From positions 1 through 5,586 of the forward strand of contig CANRQD010000081.1 of the NCBI GenBank assembly GCA_947632685.1: a stretch of DNA of 5,586 nucleotides, read 5' to 3'. The DNA is from an uncultured Bacilli bacterium (GTDB lineage: Bacteria > Bacillota_I > Bacilli_A > RF39 > UBA660). Made by a program: the position numbers and the translations under genes. The notes beneath the pieces are model-generated. The model saw only the letters and a program-made list of their open reading frames with translations. It was not told where the DNA came from and ran no database searches. This document shows, one piece after another, positions 1-5,570 of this stretch (positions are counted from its first letter, which is position 1; each line of letters starts with the position of its first letter).

Positions 1-10
1 TCTCCTTTCT
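1..10 (-). promoter_or_regulatory. Ribosome binding site of an off-window gene
   Basis: On the minus strand positions 10 to 1 read AGAAAGGAGA, a nine-base match to the Bacilli-type extended Shine-Dalgarno AGAAAGGAGGTGAT. It sits at the very edge of the window, so the start codon it serves should lie only a few bases beyond position 1. Together with the promoter at 82-50 it shows that a minus-strand gene starts just outside the window. The identity of that gene cannot be seen. Confidence 0.8.
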
Positions 11-14
11 ATTC

Positions 15-32
15 CATTTGTTTTAACAAATG
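15..32. repeat. 18-bp perfect dyad in the 5' leader of the off-window gene
   Basis: CATTTGTT at 15-22 and AACAAATG at 25-32 are perfect inverted arms around a 2-nt centre. The dyad lies downstream of the -10 box at 55-50 and just ahead of the ribosome binding site at 10-1. It would therefore be transcribed at the start of the mRNA. As DNA it has the size and symmetry of a repressor operator. As RNA it could form a 7-bp AT-rich hairpin with a 4-nt loop. I cannot name the regulator. Confidence 0.45.
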
Positions 33-49
33 AAATTATTTATGTACCT

Positions 50-82
50 ATTATACAATAATTACCCCCCCCCCCATGTCAA
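50..82 (-). promoter_or_regulatory. Promoter P1 of the off-window gene, with poly-G spacer
   Basis: On the minus strand there is a perfect -35 box TTGACA (82-77) and a perfect -10 box TATAAT (55-50). The spacer is 21 nt, and 11 of those bases are a single run of G (75-65). Sigma-A type promoters prefer about 17 nt, so this copy should be weak or off; a tract of 7 or 8 G would give 17 or 18 nt. Transcription would start near position 43 and reach the ribosome binding site at 10-1. The combination of two perfect boxes correctly placed before a ribosome binding site makes a chance match unlikely. The layout resembles known phase-variable promoters such as Neisseria porA (poly-G spacer) and Mycoplasma hyorhinis vlp (poly-A spacer). 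The functional state is inferred. Confidence 0.75.
65..75. repeat. 11-bp homopolymeric C/G tract
   Basis: Eleven consecutive C on the plus strand (G on the minus strand) inside very AT-rich intergenic DNA. It forms about half of the P1 promoter spacer. Tracts of this length are prone to slipped-strand mispairing, so the copy number may vary between cells. It could also be miscounted in sequencing. Confidence 0.9.
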
Positions 83-100
83 TATTTTTAATAAATTTTT

Positions 101-111
101 TGCAAATTGCA
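101..111. repeat. Short palindrome upstream of P1
   Basis: TGCAAATTGCA is an 11-bp palindrome with 5-bp arms and a 1-nt centre. Its midpoint (106) lies about 60 bp upstream of the inferred P1 start near position 43, a spacing compatible with an activator site. It is short, and only its position makes it worth listing. Confidence 0.2.
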
Positions 112-123
112 GTGCTAAAAATT

Positions 124-154
124 TAACTGTTTCGTTTTATTATACGTACAGTTA
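124..154. repeat. Inverted repeat flanking the P2 -10 box
   Basis: TAACTGT (124-130) and ACAGTTA (148-154) are perfect 7-bp inverted arms 17 nt apart, with a further inner CGT/ACG pair (133-135 and 144-146). The arms bracket the TATAAT of promoter candidate P2 on either side, a usual place for a repressor operator. As an RNA hairpin it has only a poor U-tract, so it is not a convincing terminator. Confidence 0.35.
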
Positions 155-167
155 TCTCTAAAGTTAA
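139..167 (-). promoter_or_regulatory. Second promoter candidate P2 for the off-window gene
   Basis: The minus strand carries TTAACT (167-162, four of six to TTGACA), a 17-nt spacer, and a perfect TATAAT (144-139). Transcription would start near 132 and run through P1 toward the ribosome binding site at 10-1. It would give a leader of about 130 nt. AT-rich DNA gives many chance -10 boxes; the exact 17-nt spacing and the flanking inverted repeat are what support this one. Confidence 0.4.
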
Positions 168-279
168 CATTTTCCTGTATTTTTTATCTATCAATTTGTT
201 AATACATATGATTTTCAATGGCATCCTATTTATACATCATTTATTGCATGAAAATTTCTATTATTTTTGATGTTAACTT
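161..279. repeat. Pair of 10-bp inverted repeats containing GTTAAC
   Basis: AAGTTAACAT (161-170) and ATGTTAACTT (270-279) are perfect reverse complements about 100 bp apart. Each contains the palindrome GTTAAC, and the left copy overlaps the P2 -35 region. They could be paired binding sites, the ends of a relic, or chance in AT-rich DNA. No coding sequence is recognisable between them. Confidence 0.3.
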
Positions 280-374
280 GATAATCAATACTGTTCCAAG
301 TTTACAGCTACCTTCAGTCAATTATTTTATATATTCCGTAGTAAATTCTTCTTTCACAGACCATTATTGCCAAT

Positions 375-408
375 AAAAAAAAGGTAGCTTTATATAAAAA
401 GCTACCTT
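375..408 (-). terminator. Rho-independent terminator of pyk
   Basis: On the minus strand an 11-bp perfect stem is formed by AAGGTAGCTTT (408-398) and AAAGCTACCTT (391-381) with a 6-nt loop. The stem's last two T residues run into six more, giving a tract of 8 T (382-375). It begins 24 nt after the pyk stop codon, so pyk transcription should end here and the off-window gene to the left needs its own promoter. This is the clearest terminator in the window. Confidence 0.93.
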
Positions 409-431
409 AAAATACAAAATTTATTATAATT

Positions 432-1844
432 TTAATTTATTTCTTCTATTTTCATAAAGTTAGTATTTTTTTCACCAACATTAGGATATCCTCCAGTGAT
501 AATAATTTTATCACCTTTTTGTAAATCCATAAATTTCTTTGCTTCTTCTATACTACATTTTACAAGTTCATCAGTTGAATTAAATTTAGGAACTACTACT
601 GGATATACGCCCCAATTTAATGCTAACTTACGAGCTGTTTTTTCATCAGGTACTGGTGCTAAAACATATGCATCAGGTTTTAAATTACTTATCTTTTTAG
701 CTGTAAATCCACTTACAGTTGTAGCAACAATAACTTTAACATCTAATGCTTCAGCTGCTTTAACTACACTTTTTGCAATTAAATCAGGTGTTTTTGGATC
801 ATCTTTAATGCAATATTTTCTAGCATATTCGTTATAGCTTGCTTCAGCAACTTCACTGATTTCTCCAAGATATTGACTTGCTAAATCTGGGTGATTACCG
901 ATTGTTGTTTCATCACTTAACCAAACTGCATCAGCTCCATCAAATACTGCAGTAGATACATCTGTAAGTTCTGCTTTAGTTGGACGTGAATTTTTACACA
1001 TACTTTTTAGCATTTCTGTTGCAACTATACATATTTTTCCTTTTTCACGACATTTTCTTAAAATCTCTTTTTGTAATATAGGTACTTTAACAAATGGAAC
1101 TTCTACACTTAAATCTCCTCTTGCTACTATAATACCATCTGTTTCATCAATTATTTCATCTATATTTTCAATTGCTTTAGCAGTTTCTATCTTTGAAAGA
1201 ATTTGCATTTCAGGTTTTCCATATTTTTCAAGTAATTTTCTTGCAGCTCTTACATCATCTGCACTTGAAACAAATGAAATACCAAGATAGTCACCATCAT
1301 GATCACAAGCATATTTAATATCTTCTTCATCAGCTTCTGATATGAATGGTATATTTAAATCAACACCTGGAATATTAGTACCACGTTTACTAATTAATGT
1401 AGCATCATCTAATATTTTACAAGTTACTCCATCACTTTCTACTGATATTACCTCAAGTCTTACAAATCCGTCATTTAAAAGAATAACTGTTCCAACTGTA
1501 ATATTATCAATTACTTGTGGAAAATTAAGACTTATTCTTTCTTTATTACCAAGTACAGTTTCTTTTACAATTCTTATAGTATTACCGGCAACAAATTCTA
1601 TTTCATTATTTTCAAACTCACCAGTTCTTAAATCAGGTCCCTTTGTATCAAATAAAATAGCAATGTTTGCTCCTAATTCTTTACGTGCTCTAAGAACTAA
1701 TTCTTCATCTATCCTTCTTTCCTCATCAGTTGCATGTGAAAAATTAACTCTTATAACATTCATTCCATTTTTTACTAATTTTTTAAATATTTCCCAGTCT
1801 TGAGTAGCTGGTCCAATTCCACATATCATTTTTGTTTTTTTCAT
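432..1844 (-). CDS. pyk: Pyruvate kinase
   Basis: Cytosolic glycolytic enzyme converting phosphoenolpyruvate and ADP to pyruvate and ATP, normally a homotetramer. The product has 470 residues, as in the core family, without the extra C-terminal PEP-utiliser domain of many Bacillus and Staphylococcus enzymes. The A domain (about 1-70 and 166-340) holds R32, N34, S36 and H37 in NFSH, D66 and T67 in DTKGP, the catalytic lysine K218 in SKIE, D244 in ARGD, and T276 in ATEML. The B domain is about 71-165 and the C domain about 341-470. The longest open frame begins 12 codons earlier at 1880, but that ATG overlaps the extended -10 of the promoter. The ATG at 1844 follows GGAGGG by 6 nt, and from it R32, N34 and D66 fall at the same numbers as in E. 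coli PykF. Oddities: CGIGP for CTIGP, GDLSVEVP for GDLGVEIP, ATEML for ATQML and WLSDETT for MLSGETA. Catalytic residues are intact, so I expect an active enzyme. It is transcribed alone. Confidence 0.96.
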   Translation of the reverse strand: MKKTKMICGIGPATQDWEIFKKLVKNGMNVIRVNFSHATDEERRIDEELVLRARKELGANIAILFDTKGPDLRTGEFENNEIEFVAGNTIRIVKETVLGNKERISLNFPQVIDNITVGTVILLNDGFVRLEVISVESDGVTCKILDDATLISKRGTNIPGVDLNIPFISEADEEDIKYACDHDGDYLGISFVSSADDVRAARKLLEKYGKPEMQILSKIETAKAIENIDEIIDETDGIIVARGDLSVEVPFVKVPILQKEILRKCREKGKICIVATEMLKSMCKNSRPTKAELTDVSTAVFDGADAVWLSDETTIGNHPDLASQYLGEISEVAEASYNEYARKYCIKDDPKTPDLIAKSVVKAAEALDVKVIVATTVSGFTAKKISNLKPDAYVLAPVPDEKTARKLALNWGVYPVVVPKFNSTDELVKCSIEEAKKFMDLQKGDKIIITGGYPNVGEKNTNFMKIEEIN

Positions 1845-1850
1845 TTTTAT

Positions 1851-1856
1851 CCCTCC
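1851..1856 (-). promoter_or_regulatory. pyk ribosome binding site that decides the start
   Basis: GGAGGG on the minus strand (1856-1851) lies 6 nt before the ATG at 1844. It fixes that ATG as the start rather than the in-frame ATG at 1880, which has no such site. Confidence 0.92.
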
Positions 1857-1870
1857 AAAAATACCATTTA

Positions 1871-1899
1871 ATATTAGCATAATAATTAATAAAAATCAA
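1871..1899 (-). promoter_or_regulatory. pyk promoter, extended -10 type
   Basis: On the minus strand: -35 TTGATT (1899-1894, four of six), spacer of exactly 17 nt, and -10 TAATAT (1876-1871, four of six) preceded by TGC, giving the extended -10 TG at 1879-1878. Transcription would begin near 1864, leaving a short leader of about 20 nt that still contains the ribosome binding site. It follows the mutM terminator, so pyk appears to be an independent unit. Confidence 0.65.
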
Positions 1900-2008
1900 T
1901 TACATTTATCTTTTTTTATATTTATGTACACACACTTTACTACTATCATTTGTAACTGTTTTTATATATTATATTTTTAATATTTCTATTTTAAATCCTC
2001 ATTCCCTT

Positions 2009-2045
2009 AAAAATAGTAAATCTATTATAATAAACAAATTTACCA
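2009..2045 (-). terminator. Weak terminator after mutM
   Basis: About 20 nt past the mutM stop, the minus strand forms TGGTAAAT (2045-2038) paired with ATTTACTA (2021-2014), 8 pairs including one G·T, with a 16-nt loop and then five T (2013-2009). The stem is AT-rich and the loop large, so termination may be partial. Its position between mutM and the pyk promoter supports its role. Confidence 0.5.
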
Positions 2046-2064
2046 TTTGCAACAATTTTACTAT

Positions 2065-2886
2065 TTACTTCTGGCAGTTACTACAATAGTATGTTCCTCT
2101 ACCATTTATTTTTATATTTTCTAACTTTTTCTTACATACTGGACATATTCCATTCTTTTTACCATGTACTAATAATTCATTTTGAAATAGACCATGTACT
2201 CCTTCACTCGAGGTAAAACTTTTTATAGTAGTACCTCCTAATTTTATAGCTTTATTTAAAACAATATTTGTATTATCTATTATTTTTTTACACTCTTTTA
2301 AAGTTATAGTATTTGATTTTCTAAGTGGATTTATTTTACTTAGAAATAAAATTTCATCATCATATATATTACCTATTCCTGTTATAATACTTTGATCTAA
2401 TAAACTTGTTTTTATAGGAATAGATTTTTTTTGTAATTTATCATATAAATATTGTTCTGTTAAATTTTTATCATCAAACTCATATCCCATATCTTTAAGA
2501 GGTATTTCATTTAAATAATTATTTTTATCTAGTAAATGCATTTTTCCAAATTTTCTAACATCATGAAATCTCATTTCAGTTTTATCTGTAAATGTAAATA
2601 CTACATGTTCATGTTTTTCTAATTTTTGATCTTTGGTTCTAAAGAAGAATTTACCTTCCATTCTTAAATGTATCAATAACACATCATTATCTAGATGTAT
2701 AACTATCCATTTTCCTCTTGTAGTTATATTATTTATTTTTTGATTTTTAATTCTTCTTTTAAATTCTTTAATACTAGGATTTACTATTATATTATCCCAA
2801 TAGATATCTACTTTTTCAATTGTTTTTCCTAATATTTTTGTTTTTAGTGATTTAACAACTGTTAATACTTCTGGTTTTTCTGGCAT
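2065..2886 (-). CDS. mutM: Formamidopyrimidine-DNA glycosylase (Fpg/MutM)
   Basis: Base-excision-repair enzyme that removes 8-oxoguanine and formamidopyrimidines and cleaves the DNA at the abasic site. The 273-residue length is typical. The N-terminus reads MPEKPEV: after Met removal, the catalytic proline (P2 here) and E3 are present, and E6 is kept. Other family residues visible are K59 in RGKW, H73 in HLRMEG, the strand-inserting trio M76, R111 and F113, and N173 in GIGNIY. The C-terminal zinc finger is C248-X2-C251-X16-C268-X2-C271, with R263 in GRGTYYC. Differences from the usual consensus are K4 for Leu (MPELPEV) and D176 for Ala (GNIYADE). MPEK and the GIGNIY/zinc-finger pattern favour Fpg over endonuclease VIII (MPEGPE). 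The start follows an AGGTGAT ribosome binding site. It lies 8 nt after polA, most likely co-transcribed and translationally coupled with it; both products act in the same repair pathway. Confidence 0.95.
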   Translation of the reverse strand: MPEKPEVLTVVKSLKTKILGKTIEKVDIYWDNIIVNPSIKEFKRRIKNQKINNITTRGKWIVIHLDNDVLLIHLRMEGKFFFRTKDQKLEKHEHVVFTFTDKTEMRFHDVRKFGKMHLLDKNNYLNEIPLKDMGYEFDDKNLTEQYLYDKLQKKSIPIKTSLLDQSIITGIGNIYDDEILFLSKINPLRKSNTITLKECKKIIDNTNIVLNKAIKLGGTTIKSFTSSEGVHGLFQNELLVHGKKNGICPVCKKKLENIKINGRGTYYCSNCQK

Positions 2887-2889
2887 ATT

Positions 2890-2896
2890 ATCACCT
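2890..2896 (-). promoter_or_regulatory. mutM ribosome binding site overlapping the polA stop
   Basis: AGGTGAT (2896-2890) is a seven-base match to the extended Shine-Dalgarno, 3 nt before the mutM ATG. Its first two bases are the last two of the polA TAG stop. Ribosomes finishing polA would stop on this site, which points to translational coupling. Confidence 0.88.
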
Positions 2897-5507
2897 ACTT
2901 TGCTTCATACCAATCGTTACCTATTTCTATATCAACTTTAAGTGGTACTTCTAATTTATATGTATTTTCCATAATATCTCTAACTATTTCTTTTACTTGA
3001 TCTAATTCATCTTTATAAACATTAAATACTAATTCATCATGTACTTGGATAAGCATTTTACTTTTTAATCCTAATTCCATAAATTTATCATATATTTCAA
3101 CCATAGCTTTTTTTAATATATCGGCAGAACTACCTTGAATTGGAGTATTAAGTGCTATTCTCTCACCCATACTTCTTACCATATAGTTTTTACTTTTTAA
3201 TTCTTCAATAACTCTTGTTCTATTCATTAATGTTTTTACATAACCATTTTTATAAGCTTCACTTTTAGCCTTTTCCATATATTCTTTAATACCTGGGTAT
3301 GTTTCAAGATAATTATCAATAAAACTTTTAGCAGTTTTAATATCTACACCTAAGTCTTCTGATAAACCAAAACTACTTATTCCATATATAATTCCAAAGT
3401 TAACTGCTTTTGCAGTTCTTCTCATAGTTTTATCTACTTTATCCAACTCAACATGATATATATCACTTGCAGTTTGAGTATGGATATCTATATCTTTTTT
3501 AAATGCCTCTATTAAATTAGTTGCATTGGCAACAGCAGCAAAAATACGAAGTTCTACTTGAGAATAATCACTTGATAATATATATGAATTATCATCTGGA
3601 ATAAATGCTTTTCGAATTAATTTTGAATATTCATCACGAGCCGGAATATTTTGAAGATTTGGACTAATACTTGATAACCTACCTGTTCTTGTTAAAGTTT
3701 GTGTAAAAATTGTATGAATGCGATTATCTTTTCTGATTTCATTTTTAAGGCCTACTGCATAATTTGCATATAATTTAGCTACTGTTCTATAATCTAGAAT
3801 TTTACCAACTATTGGATGCATATCAATAATTTTATCTAATATTTCTTTACTAGTAGAATATTTGTTATCTTTTACTTTCTTTGGATATTTTATTTCTAAT
3901 TTTTCAAATAAAATTTCACCTAATTGTTTTGGAGACATAATATTAAATTCACAACCAGCTAATTCATATATTTGTTTTTCTATAGCATGAACTTTTTCTT
4001 CTAATTCTTTACTAACTGAATCTAAGTAATCTCCATCAACTTTTATACCAGTAAGTTCCATATCAGCTAATACAAATGATAATGGCATTTCTATATCTTC
4101 ATATAATTTTAATTCATCTTCTTCTTCTAATTTTTTTAAGATATCATCTTTTACTTCATATATAAATTTTGCTTTTTCTATAACTTCATTTTTTAAAGTT
4201 TCTTCATCTACTTTTTTAGGTTTTTTTAAACTTCCAAATAAATCTTCATATGGAACTATATCATATGATAAATCTTTAGCTAAATAACTTATATCATCTC
4301 TTACATTATAGTTTAATAAGTAAGCAGCTATCATAAGATCAAATGTTGTATTTTTAATTTTAACACCTAAATTACTTAATGATACAATATTCTTTTTATT
4401 ATCATATGTATATTTATTATTAATTGAAGTAAAGATATCTTTATGTTTTTCTATGTCATCTTTAGGTATAAAGTAACCATATTCCCCATCATATAGTCCT
4501 ATACCTATGATACTCCCTTTACTATAATTTTCTCCTACTATTTCAGTATATATTGAGTATTCTTTATTTATATCAAATTCTTCTATATCTTTTACTATTA
4601 ATTCTTTTTTTACTATTTTATTTTCTTCTGGTTCTACTTTTTTATTAAATTCTATTTTTTTTAGTAATGAATTAAATTCAAATTCTTTTAATAAATTAAT
4701 ATATTCTTCTTTTTTATAACCTGTATATTTTAAATCTTCTAAAGTAAACTCTAATTCTACATCTTTATAAATTGTTGCTAAATCAAAACTCATATATGCA
4801 TTTTCTTTATCATTTACTAATTTTTCTTTTGTTTTTCCTGTAACAGTATCAATATTATTATATAAGTTATCTAGGCTTCCATATTTTGAAAGTAAACTAA
4901 TAGCAGTCTTTTCACCTATTCCTTTAACACCAGGTATATTATCACTTGAATCTCCCATTAGGGCTTTTAAATCAATCATTCTAATTGGTTCTACTTTATA
5001 TGTATTAATAAATTCTTGTCTATCCATTCTAATAAAACCACTCTGTTTTAATAATTTAACATCTACCTCATCACTGATTAATTGAAGTAAATCTTTATCA
5101 CTACTAACTATTGTTGCAATAAACTCATCTTCATTATCAACTATTTTAGCAACAGTACCTATAATATCATCGGCTTCATAATTATCTGTTTCATAATATT
5201 TTATTCCCATAGCATCTAATAATTCTTTTGCTTTAGGAAATTGTTCTTTTAATTCATTTGGTGTTTCATTTCTACCTGCTTTATATGATGCATATTTATC
5301 ATGTCTAAAGGTTTTTCCTTTATCAAATGCCACTAATATATAATTTGGATTTTCCTCTTTTAATATTTTATTAATCATGTTTATAAATCCATATAAAGCA
5401 TTTGTAGGAAATCCTTTAGAATTTCTCATGATAACACCTTGATATGCTGTTGCATAATAGCTTCTAAACATTAAATTATTACCATCTACTAGAATTACCT
5501 TTTTCAT
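2895..5507 (-). CDS. polA: DNA polymerase I, proofreading-deficient type
   Basis: Repair and Okazaki-fragment polymerase, 870 residues, close to the usual length of Bacillus-type Pol I. The 5' nuclease domain (about 1-290) shows VDGNN, FRHDKYASYKAGR, YEADD (110-114), SSDKDL and GDSSDNIPGVKGIG with its helix-hairpin-helix. The 3'-5' exonuclease-like domain (about 300-465) is degenerate: exo I reads YTE where DTE is expected (Y320), exo II has N373 for the catalytic Asp, and exo III has lost both Tyr and Asp (E441, K445). The polymerase domain is intact: TGRLSS, motif A DYSQVELR (D647), motif B with R696, K700, F704 and Y708, and motif C HDE (D824, E825). The open frame can be extended to a TTG at 5525. 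I prefer the ATG at 5507, because MKKVILVDGNN fits family N-termini and GTGAT lies 3 nt upstream. Phe at 704 is the usual ddNTP-discriminating form. It leads a short operon with mutM; no clear promoter is visible within the 79 bases upstream. Confidence 0.97.
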   Translation of the reverse strand: MKKVILVDGNNLMFRSYYATAYQGVIMRNSKGFPTNALYGFINMINKILKEENPNYILVAFDKGKTFRHDKYASYKAGRNETPNELKEQFPKAKELLDAMGIKYYETDNYEADDIIGTVAKIVDNEDEFIATIVSSDKDLLQLISDEVDVKLLKQSGFIRMDRQEFINTYKVEPIRMIDLKALMGDSSDNIPGVKGIGEKTAISLLSKYGSLDNLYNNIDTVTGKTKEKLVNDKENAYMSFDLATIYKDVELEFTLEDLKYTGYKKEEYINLLKEFEFNSLLKKIEFNKKVEPEENKIVKKELIVKDIEEFDINKEYSIYTEIVGENYSKGSIIGIGLYDGEYGYFIPKDDIEKHKDIFTSINNKYTYDNKKNIVSLSNLGVKIKNTTFDLMIAAYLLNYNVRDDISYLAKDLSYDIVPYEDLFGSLKKPKKVDEETLKNEVIEKAKFIYEVKDDILKKLEEEDELKLYEDIEMPLSFVLADMELTGIKVDGDYLDSVSKELEEKVHAIEKQIYELAGCEFNIMSPKQLGEILFEKLEIKYPKKVKDNKYSTSKEILDKIIDMHPIVGKILDYRTVAKLYANYAVGLKNEIRKDNRIHTIFTQTLTRTGRLSSISPNLQNIPARDEYSKLIRKAFIPDDNSYILSSDYSQVELRIFAAVANATNLIEAFKKDIDIHTQTASDIYHVELDKVDKTMRRTAKAVNFGIIYGISSFGLSEDLGVDIKTAKSFIDNYLETYPGIKEYMEKAKSEAYKNGYVKTLMNRTRVIEELKSKNYMVRSMGERIALNTPIQGSSADILKKAMVEIYDKFMELGLKSKMLIQVHDELVFNVYKDELDQVKEIVRDIMENTYKLEVPLKVDIEIGNDWYEAK

Positions 5508-5510
5508 AAC

Positions 5511-5515
5511 ATCAC
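5511..5515 (-). promoter_or_regulatory. Partial ribosome binding site at the polA ATG
   Basis: GTGAT (5515-5511) matches the 3' part of the Shine-Dalgarno AGAAAGGAGGTGAT and stands 3 nt before the ATG at 5507, the same spacing as AGGTGAT before mutM. It lacks the GGAGG core, so on its own it is weak. It favours the ATG at 5507 over the TTG at 5525, which has nothing comparable. Confidence 0.5.
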
Positions 5516-5520
5516 GTATA

Positions 5521-5562
5521 ATCAATCTTATAGAAATATTAATTAATTTCTTATTGATTGAT
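5521..5562. repeat. 42-nt imperfect dyad in the polA leader
   Basis: Outer arms ATCAATC (5521-5527) and GATTGAT (5556-5562) give 7 pairs. Inner arms AGAAAT (5532-5537) and ATTTCT (5546-5551) give 6 pairs. Between them is a symmetric 4x4 internal loop, and the apex is 8 nt. It lies directly between an SD-like AGAAAGG and the polA start. No T-tract follows on the minus strand, so it is not an ordinary terminator. It could be an operator or an mRNA structure affecting polA translation. Confidence 0.5.
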
Positions 5563-5563
5563 C

Positions 5564-5570
5564 CCTTTCT
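5564..5570 (-). promoter_or_regulatory. Orphan Shine-Dalgarno-like AGAAAGG upstream of polA
   Basis: AGAAAGG on the minus strand (5570-5564) matches the 5' half of the Shine-Dalgarno and is identical to the start of the site at 10-4. No ATG, GTG or TTG follows at a normal distance. It ends one base before the 42-nt dyad. If that dyad folds, the site comes within about 14 nt of the polA ATG. Confidence 0.4.

Larger units (their letters stand above)
83..374. other. Gene-free intergenic stretch left of pyk
   Basis: Counting from the pyk stop codon to the left edge, 431 bases carry no recognisable gene. The left part holds the P1 and P2 promoter region and its inverted repeats; the right end holds the pyk terminator. 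Between about 180 and 374 I see no tRNA, convincing promoter or supported gene. A 42-codon plus-strand open frame at 248-376 lacks a ribosome binding site. The minus strand has stop-interrupted frames that I could not match to any family. Confidence 0.6.

Noticed and set aside
180..360. Possible decayed gene on the minus strand, with coding-like stretches broken by TAA and TAG
   Set aside because: The translated pieces resemble no family I can name, and the stops are as frequent as expected in non-coding AT-rich DNA.
248..376. 42-codon plus-strand open frame starting ATGAAAATT
   Set aside because: No ribosome binding site, no recognisable protein, opposite in direction to every gene here, and it ends at the edge of the pyk terminator. 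AT-rich intergenic DNA makes such frames by chance.
496..837. Plus-strand open frame of 113 codons opposite pyk
   Set aside because: It is a shadow of the pyk coding strand, with no ribosome binding site and no family resemblance.
1342..1803. Plus-strand open frame of 153 codons opposite pyk
   Set aside because: It is antisense to the well-supported pyruvate kinase, and its composition is what reverse-complementing that gene produces.
432..5507. Mycoplasma-type genetic code
   Set aside because: The Trp codons I checked are TGG, and all three genes read at full length under the standard bacterial code.
5505..5525. TTG start for polA at 5525
   Set aside because: The six extra residues match no Pol I N-terminus, the TTG sits inside the dyad arm and no Shine-Dalgarno stands before it. 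The ATG at 5507 fits better.
5527..5555. Promoter for polA using TATAAG (5532-5527)
   Set aside because: At 17 nt upstream there is only AATAAG, a poor -35, and no extended -10 TG. I do not support a promoter here; the real one may lie beyond the right edge.
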